From: Gnetum montanum
Taxonomy: Eukaryota > Streptophyta > Gnetopsida > Gnetales > Gnetaceae
Assembly: GCA_015680685.1 (NCBI GenBank)
Contig: MNCI01023583.1
Location: forward strand, 228,618-292,617
DNA: 64,000 bases
Reading direction: 5' to 3'
Under the pieces are notes generated by a model. That model was given only the letters and a program-made list of their open reading frames with translations. It did not search any database and was not told the DNA's origin. Each line of letters opens with the position of its first letter. Positions within the stretch are counted from its first letter, which is position 1. Position numbers and translations under genes: made by a program. Positions 57,248-64,000 of this stretch are shown here, in pieces.

Positions 57248-58152
57248 TGATGAAGCGCTAAACAATCGATGCGTCGACTAGGCTGCATATACGGGGCCCC
57301 GTATACGCAGCCACGTTGACACGACCCCGTCAACGCATCCGTCCATGTGTCGACGTGGCCCCATTTACGCGGAGCCTGTTTTAGCCTATAAATAAGTGGA
57401 CTTCCGCCACACTTAGGTACCTTTTTGGTAGTTGTAGCGAAGCTCTTGCAGTTTGTTTCCACAAGAGTTAGAATATTTTCCAAGTGCCCACAATAGGTGT
57501 AAGAAAGGTGTTCGACTCTTTATTCAAGCATTGATGTACCTGAGCCCATTGGTGTGAATGGCAATAAAGACAAGCTTTTCAAGCATTCCTTGTAGCATTT
57601 GGACTTAGTCTTTTGATGCATTCAATAGTTTAATATTTCTATGCTTTAATAATTCCTTAAGTTATCATTGTTGTTACTTTAATTGCCACCATTCTTTTAT
57701 AGTTTGTAGAAATCATAAGTACGACCATCTCGAATGTAAACCCAACACTTGGTAACCTAGCGATGCTTAACGTCTGGTAACCCAGTAGTGATTAGGGGAT
57801 GCTCAGGATGTGCACAGAAGATGAGATTGAATACTTATGCTAGGAAGAGTTAAGATATAGATTAGGATAACTATAGATTATGTAATATTTCATTCCTTAC
57901 TTTCCATTTCAAGACTTAGTCGCTAGAAGATAAAGTGAAAAATCCATAAAAATCATTTGCCTCAATTTCACTTAACCATCGTAATCAGAACATCACAAGT
58001 GAGGTTGGGAAGACAATGATTGTTCTAACCCAAGGTTTTGCTGGTTAGGGACTGGTGTATGCAAAGTGCTTACAATCTACGGAATTCAAACGAGTCGCAT
58101 GTGAATGCCCATGATTTGCGGGTTGGGCGTAGGGGTACCTAGCCACTCATCA
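57248..58152 (+). repeat. 5' LTR of Athila-like element
   Basis: It begins TGATGAAGCGC and ends CCACTCATCA, directly before the primer site. It has a TATA box at 57,387-57,394 and an AATAAA signal at 57,563-57,568, which outline U3, R and U5. It truncates unit B of the tandem duplication. The 3' LTR is not in the window, so the target duplication cannot be checked. Confidence 0.9.
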
Positions 58153-58153
58153 T

Positions 58154-58171
58154 TGGCGTTGTTGCCGGGGA
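58154..58171 (+). other. primer-binding site, tRNA-Asp
   Basis: TGGCGTTGTTGCCGGGGA matches 16 of 18 bases of the complement of the plant tRNA-Asp 3' end. Athila-lineage elements typically use this primer. Confidence 0.85.
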
Positions 58172-58317
58172 CTATTAGCGTTACATTGCACCATCTAACC
58201 TTAGCAAAATTATCATTCACATCATTGGAATGGACCCAGGTTAGTAAAATCTACGCACGCTAGGCAGCCTAAGTAAAAAGTAAGGTACACCAATTAGTGA
58301 ATTATCTAACATCCAAC

Positions 58318-60680
58318 ATGTCTTCTTCTCACAGGCAAGATGGATCCAACCCATCGGTGCTACAAGAATGTCGGGTGGTATACACACATCCAGATGAATA
58401 TGTCCCCGACTTCACCTTTATCCTACATCAGGATGAGCATCTGCGCTGGCGGGACATGGAAGGCAACATCATACTACCGCCTGACCGATCAGCTCTTGGA
58501 ATGCTATTTCACAATCTTGCCAGACTTGGCATTCAGGACCGCGGTGTGAAGTACGTCATGGAGGACCATGACTATCGGGACTATCATCCCACTAAAGCCC
58601 AACGTGTACGAGACCAGTAGCAGGAAAAAAAATATGAACACATGAAGGGGAAATAGTTTAGTAACCCCTTATTCTTGCAAGGGTTGCAAGATGATGGGGA
58701 ACCTATCTTTCATAATTCTCATTCGACCGAACTTCCTCTGGGGCATCAGATCATTCATTCCATCATTCAGAACAAGCAATCAAGTGACCAGGACCCCCAG
58801 GAGGATGGAGCATCACACAGGAGAGGTCATGGCATAAGTAGAGATGGGCATGAAGATCGGGGCCATCATCAGGGTAGAGGGGAAGATCGACGTCGGGGCA
58901 GTGGCGATTCTTCTCCCTCTTCTCCATCCTCTCGCTTCCCTCTATCTTCATCTAGTTCTGACTCCGATCAGGACCACGGTAGAAAGGAGCGAGGTGATGG
59001 TGGTCGTAGGGATCGAAGGGAATGACGTGAGGGAGTGCGTGACCAGTCACGCAAGCCTCACCATCATGAAAGGAGAGGTAGCTGAAATGGTCATAGACAT
59101 CGTGGTCTTCAGTAAGACTATGACTTGGATGAACCGTTGTTGGCTACTTGAAGCATGCTCCATATCATAGAGGTAGTTCAAATACCCAGTAGGCACTTGA
59201 AGGATAGCTGGATCAAGTGCATCGACATGAACAATATCTCCATATTTAAAAGGGGATAAAATTGTGATTCGCAAACTCACCTACAAGCGTTTCATGATGC
59301 TTGCACCCTGCAAAACATCAATAATGATTGGCAAAAGCTGAAGTTGTTCCCTTGCACACTCATCAAAGAAGCAGAAAGCTTGTACTAGTCTTTGGAATTG
59401 GAATTAATCAAGAGATGGAGTACGATGCTGGAGATCTTCAATGATAAGTATCAAACCTACTCCAGGGTGGCGAACTTGAGACGTCAAATCCAAGGGTGGA
59501 AGCAAGGTAGTCATGAATCCTTGGATGTTGCCATGAGCAAATACTATTTACTATTACATTGATGCCCTAGTCATGGCTACTCTCAGTGGGCACAACTTCG
59601 CCATATCATTGATCGGCTACGCTTTGAAACTAGAAAGACCCTTGGCGTGTACGCCCAAGGACGACTATCAGAACTAAGGGCCCATCAACCGCAGTTCCTA
59701 ATTGAGAAAGTGGCTAAGGAAGAGGGGGAACTTAGAAAGAAGGAGAGTGTAGAGGAGTTTAATTGGGATCTCTCCATTGGAAAGAGAAAGGTCCGATTTT
59801 GTGAAGATGAGGAGGAATCACCACTGGATGCAGCGGTGAACTAAAAAACCTTACCCCTACAGAAATTTGCCTCTGAAATATTGGCAAAGGTTGATAAGAT
59901 GTGGGACTCCTTGGATGAAAAATTTCAAAGTGTTCTAAAAATCGCAGAGAAGTCCAGAGAGCAAGGTAATGATCGTGATTGGTGTAGGAAGAAGGAAGCT
60001 GAACGTACCTACCATAAAGGTAAGGGCAAAGTTGCTGTAGCAGAACAGGTTGCAGACTCTGATTCAGAGGAAGATGATGAATGTGACATATGCCAATACA
60101 AACTTCCTAAGGGGTGTTGTCCCGTGGTGTCACATCTATAGGAGTCTAGGGTGTGTGTGTTGAATCCTTGCTTGGCAAAAAGGCAAACACCCCGAATGTT
60201 GCCTTACCCACAAGGCAATCCCAGGCAGTTCCACCAGTAGCAAGGATATTATCCAAGTGGAGTGCCACCGCAACCTTATGAATACTTTCAGCAATGGTAG
60301 CACCCACAAGCATGGGGGATGCCACCTCCAAGGCAGTATTACCCTTACCGACAACCAGATCCCTATGGGTACTACGTTCAGCAACCAATCTCCCCGTGGG
60401 ACTCTTCTAGTCACGCAACCTTTCAGAATTATTACCACCCCATGGAATATTTCTAACCATAGTCTCCATCACCTAGGGGGGAAGGCCCACATGTCTACTA
60501 TCCTCCATCACCTTCTCCTATCGACCCTACTCAGCAACACCCCACTCAGTTACCACCTACTCCACCTATGTAGGGGGAGATACCACCACAGCCATAACAA
60601 CGCAATGCTACGAGAGCTGTCAACCTACAACCGACTCCTTAGCCAAGTGGACCAGAAACCAAGCCACAGAAATGCCCCTT
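58318..60680 (+). pseudogene. gag of Athila-like element
   Basis: It starts MSSSHRQDG at 58,318 and reaches the first stop at about 58,618. It is then open in pieces. The retrotransposon gag domain lies at about 59,280-59,640 (FHDACTLQNIN, KLKLFPCTLIKEAES, RWSTMLEIFNDKYQTYSR). A basic/acidic linker (58,780-59,030) and a Gln/Pro/Tyr/His-rich region (60,160-60,680) flank it. No clear CCHC knuckle was found; a CDIC then KGCC string near 60,083 may be its relic. Confidence 0.8.
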
Positions 60681-60720
60681 TTTCTGACCCAATAACCTAA
60701 GCATACCCTCACACACACCT

Positions 60721-61203
60721 GTGGTTAGTGCCTCTGAACCTCAAAACGCCTCCACTATTCCACCCTTCGAGCAACCTTCAAACCAAACGTCCTCCAACGT
60801 ACAAATGATCATGCTCACACACACCATGACCGACTGGATAAAGGCAGGTCATCTTCTTCAGAAATTGACTGATCCGGGAAGCCCCCTCATCTATCTTCAG
60901 GTGGCAAGAAATGAGCCATGTAAAGCTCTTCTGGATTCGGGGTCAGGAGTCAATTTGATTTTACATGACATGTACAAGACTTGGAACCTGCCCCCATTAA
61001 AGAAGAGCAACATTCAGCTCAAGCTGGCAGACCAATCCATTACTGTTCCTTTGGGATTGGTGGAGGACATTGTGACCACCATTTGTGGGTGGTCCTATCT
61101 TGCTGATTTTCTTGTCATCTGTGTTGAGAATTACAAGGGGAACTTTCCAATCATAATGGGAAGAGCCTGGTTGAGCACGGTGGATGCAAGACTGGGACTC
61201 TGA
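60721..61203 (+). pseudogene. aspartic protease domain of Athila-like element
   Basis: An open 160-codon stretch with the active-site triplet Asp-Ser-Gly at 60,934-60,942 (ALLDSGSGVNLI), then LADQSITVPLG, a DIVTTI strand and FPIIMGRAWLSTVDARLGL. The layout matches retroviral-type pepsins of the Athila group. It is separated from RT by another frame (61,184-61,741). Confidence 0.85.
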
Positions 61204-61768
61204 GATCTTTCCCTTGAAATTTCAAAGAAAAATCCTTTTGAGAAAATCAAGAAGAAGCGTGTTTCATGCATCACATATAGTGACTCCAGGTGCAATTGTG
61301 TGCAGCAGTTGTGGTCCGCTAAGCGAACATCTATTCAAGCATGCAGTCAATGTACCGAGGGATTCACAAGTTCAACAATGCCTATATGTAGCATCCACAA
61401 ATCAAGAAGACACCCAGTGGTTGACCGCTAATCCTACTAGTAGCACTTTGTGCATGGAACCATCTGAGGGGCTTGTACACGTCTACGTAGAAAGCATACA
61501 TGATTTGGAAGAGGTTCATCAACACGTATTCACTGTTGATGACCATGATGATTGGGGAAAGTTGCAAATCCTTAAAATTTTTAAACAGGAGCCCTTGAAA
61601 CTCAAACCCTTACCAGCCCACTTAGAATATGCATTTTTTCAAAATGGGAAATTGGTAATTATCAATGCCACCCTTGCTCCTGAACAAAAGAAGAGGTCGT
61701 TGAAGGTGGTGAACAAATGGAAAGCTACTTTTGCATGGTAATATTTTGAATTAACAAGAGTTGATCCC

Positions 61769-62655
61769 ATGGTTTGCCAACATCATATCTATATTGACCC
61801 CTCCATAAAGCCACGACGACAACCACAAAGGGGATTGAACCCCAAACTAAAGCAGGTTGTCAAAGATGAAATCGAGCAGTTGCTGAAAGCAGGGTTCATC
61901 TACTCTATTGCTGATAGTGAATGGGTTAGCCCACTTATTATTGTGCTAAAGAAGGGTGGAAAATGGAGGGTCTGTATAGATTTCTGATTGCTCAACATGG
62001 CTACCTTCAAAGATAACTTCCTGCTCCCATTTGTGCACCAGGTGTTGGATACCATCGCGGGGCATTGCTATTATAGCTTTTTGGATGGTTATAGTGGCTA
62101 TAACCAGATCCAAATTGCACCAGAAGAACAGGCTAAGACAACCTTCACAAGTCCTTGGGGGACTTTTGCATACAAAAAGATGCCCTTTGGCTTGTGTAAT
62201 GTGCCTTCACTTTTCAACGCCTTGTCCTTAGCATCTTCCAGCAGCAAATTGGCAATGGGGTAGAAGTCTTCATGGATGACTTCTCTACCTATGGAGCCAC
62301 GTTTGATCAAGCCTTAGACCGCCTTGAGAAAGTTCTAAAAAGATGTGTGGAAACTAATCTACGGCTCAACTGGCAAAAAAGTCACTTAATGGTCCAAGAG
62401 GGCATTGTGCTAGGGCATCGTATTTTACAAACACGGATTAGTGTGGATCCTAAAAAAATCAGGGTCATCCAAGGAATTACCAGGCAACCAAGCACTGTAA
62501 AAGATGTTCAATCATTCCTTGGCCACACTAGTTACTACTGGCGCTTCATTGAAAATTTCTCAAAGATCGCCAAGTTGTTGGTGGAACTCACAAAGAAAGA
62601 TGCTTTGTTTGTCTGGACCAGGGAATGTGAATCTGCATTTCAAACGCTTAAATAG
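61769..62655 (+). pseudogene. reverse transcriptase domain of Athila-like element
   Basis: Blocks in order: QPQRGLNPKLKQ, WVSPLIIVLKKGGKWRVCID, a stop at 61,985, FLDGYSGYNQIQIAPEEQ, MPFGLCNVPS, a frameshift near 62,212, the catalytic FMDD at 62,269-62,280, then LGHRILQTRISVDPKKI and the connecting SFLGHTSYYWRFIENFSKIA. It is inactive because of the stop and frameshift. Confidence 0.9.
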
Positions 62656-63069
62656 AAACTCGTAGAGATTCCAGTTCTACGGGTACTTGATTGGTCCAGG
62701 CCCTTCCACATCATGACAGATGCATCCAACTATGCATTGGGAGCCGTGCTTACATAGTGGGATGATAAAAAACGCCTATACTATATTCACTATGCAAGCC
62801 GTAGCATTGTGGGTGCTCAGCTTAACTACACCACCACTGAAAAGGAGTTGATGGTGGTGGTGTTCACCTTGGAAAAATTTTGACACTATGTGCTTGGGTA
62901 CAAGGTGTTCATGCATATCGACCACAATGTCATCCGGTTCTTGATGAACAAACCAACGATGAGCCCCTGTATTATACAGTGGTTGGTGATTCTTCAGGAA
63001 TTTGACCTCACTATGGTAGATCAAAAGGGAACCGAGAATGTGGTCATTGACTACTTATCTCGGTCATGA
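62656..63069 (+). pseudogene. RNase H domain of Athila-like element
   Basis: Ty3/gypsy RNase H: TDASNYALGAVL near 62,720, a stop at 62,756, YASRSIVGAQLNYTTTEKEL (catalytic Glu), HYVLGYKVFMHIDH with the catalytic Asp, and DYLSRS before the stop at 63,067. Two in-frame stops are present. Confidence 0.85.
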
Positions 63070-63109
63070 TGGGATAACGTGGAAGAGGAGGAGCCACTCT
63101 CTGACCAAT

Positions 63110-63601
63110 TTTTAGATGAACTCCTCTTCGCAGGAGCGGTCAATACGCAGGTGCCCAAAGAATCACATTGGTGCAGCCACATCCTCACCTATCTCACAAC
63201 TTAGGAATTTCCAAAGAAGTGGGACCATCGGCAGAAACAACAGTTTCTCCATAAGGCCAAGCGCTTCATGGAAATCAATGGCCACCTTTATAAGGTGTGT
63301 GTTGATGGCCTAGTTCGATGGTGTGTCCCTGATGATGATACACTGCACGTCCTCCAAGATGCTCACGAGGGCCCTTGTGGGGGCCACTATGTTGGACAAT
63401 GCAAGGCCATTAAGATCTTGCTTGTAGCGTATTACTGGCCCATAATTTTTAGGGATGCACAATGGTTCACTCGCTCCCATGAACGATGCCAAAGAGACGG
63501 TGGTATGACTGCACGAATGGAGGGACCTCAATAGTGGATCCAACCGCTAGAGCCCTTTGACATTTGGGACATTGACTTCATGGGTCCCATCACACCCCTG
63601 T
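63110..63601 (+). pseudogene. integrase N-terminal part of Athila-like element, interrupted
   Basis: The zinc-binding region (HEGPCGGHYVGQCKAIKILL, then a His/Cys pair ending CQRDG) is at about 63,365-63,510. It is followed by FDIWDIDFMGP at about 63,557, which holds the first catalytic Asp of the DDE core. The rest is lost at 63,602, where the inverted LTR end begins. Confidence 0.85.
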
Positions 63602-63717
63602 TGATGAGTGGCGAGGTACCCCTACACTCAACCATACGAATACGAGCGTTACACACTCGATCCAGTCGAACTCCGCAGACAGACTAGTTGTGGCACCTAG
63701 ACAGTTATCCTTAGGTT
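63602..63717 (-). repeat. inverted LTR 3' end of another Ty3/gypsy element
   Basis: The reverse complement ends GTAGGGGTACCTCGCCACTC then ATCA, and includes GACTGGATCGAGTGTGTAAC. It aligns with the last 115 bp or so of the solo LTR (29,270-29,375). It marks a nested insertion into the integrase of the host element. Confidence 0.85.
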
Positions 63718-63718
63718 N

Positions 63719-64000
63719 GCGGTTTTTCCCCTCCAGAGATAGAATATTTTCCAGTGTCTGCCCGCAGTGCAGTGAATGTAATTGTACAACATCCTTTATT
63801 TGAGTGTGACATACTTGGACACGCACATGACCAGCAATAAAGATCGAGATTACTTCATCATTGCAACATTCACTTTGTTTATTTATTCATTTAACTGTTA
63901 TTTACTACTTTCCTAATTAGTCTCTCTCAGCCTTAAACTCACATTAAAACGCAGAATGAGTGCGACTTGATTACGAGCATTTAAGTGTGACTACTTGGTA
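63719..64000 (+). repeat. forward-oriented LTR middle part after single N
   Basis: AGAATATTTTCCAGTG then AGCAATAAAGATCGAG align with the R/U5 region of the LTRs at 57,470-57,570 and 28,655-28,760 in forward orientation. Its orientation is opposite to the piece before the N at 63,718, so the two cannot be one simple LTR. It is cut by the window end. Confidence 0.8.

Larger units (their letters stand above)
57248..63601 (+). mobile_element. Athila-like Ty3/gypsy retrotransposon, 5' part, decayed
   Basis: LTR, primer site, gag (from 58,318), protease, RT, RNase H and the start of integrase, in the usual Ty3/gypsy order. RT and protease blocks match the Athila group (LNPKLKQVVKDEIEQLLKAG, FLDGYSGYNQIQIAPE, MPFGLCN, FMDDFS; LADQSI and IIMGRAW in protease). 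It has in-frame stops and at least one frameshift. It is cut at 63,602 by another LTR sequence. The gag-pro derivative in units A and B is a distant relative. Confidence 0.9.

Overview
The window looks like a piece of a large, repeat-rich seed-plant nuclear genome. The evidence is spliced genes with multi-kilobase introns, L1-type and RTE-type LINEs, tRNA-related SINEs, and Athila-like Ty3/gypsy elements primed by tRNA-Asp. The intron sizes and repeat load would suit a gymnosperm, but nothing here fixes the species. There are no bacterial-style operons and no CRISPR arrays.

The main structure is a direct tandem duplication. Unit A (about 1,525-29,515) and unit B (about 29,516-57,247) each carry the same gene on the minus strand: a secreted, metal-dependent CYCLASE-family (kynurenine-formamidase-like, PF04199-type) enzyme. 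I rebuilt it as six coding exons with GT-AG introns spread over about 17 kb. Copy B is complete (798 nt, 265 aa). Copy A has five intact exons. Its exon 5 lies in a run of 368 Ns which, judged from unit B, replaces about 776 bp. Most amino acid differences between the copies fall in exon 1, around the HxGTHxDxPxH metal-binding motif. Exons 2 and 3 are identical.

Layout: 1-1,524 is left flank with an HSP70 pseudogene and a PPR-gene fragment. Each unit then has, in order: a minus-strand Ty3/gypsy derivative with gag and protease but no reverse transcriptase or integrase; exon 6; the roughly 11-kb intron 5, which holds a 5.5-kb LINE (antisense to the gene), a SINE and a second LINE fragment on the minus strand; exons 5, 4 and 3; another SINE in intron 2; exon 2; an RTE LINE fragment in intron 1; exon 1; and about 3.5 kb of AT-rich upstream DNA.

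The units are dated relative to each other by insertions. The LINEs, SINEs and gag-pro element are shared and so predate the duplication. A solo LTR (28,393-29,375) in A with an empty site in B, a 277-bp poly(A) retroposon (45,046-45,322) in B with an 18-bp target duplication, and the Athila-like element that cuts the right end of B are all later.

From 57,248 onward there is a decayed Athila-like element: 5' LTR, tRNA-Asp primer site, gag, protease, RT, RNase H and the start of integrase. Its integrase is interrupted at 63,602 by an inverted LTR end, which meets a forward LTR at a single N. Several single Ns in the window are flanked by duplicated 46-54 bp tracts and look like assembly joins.
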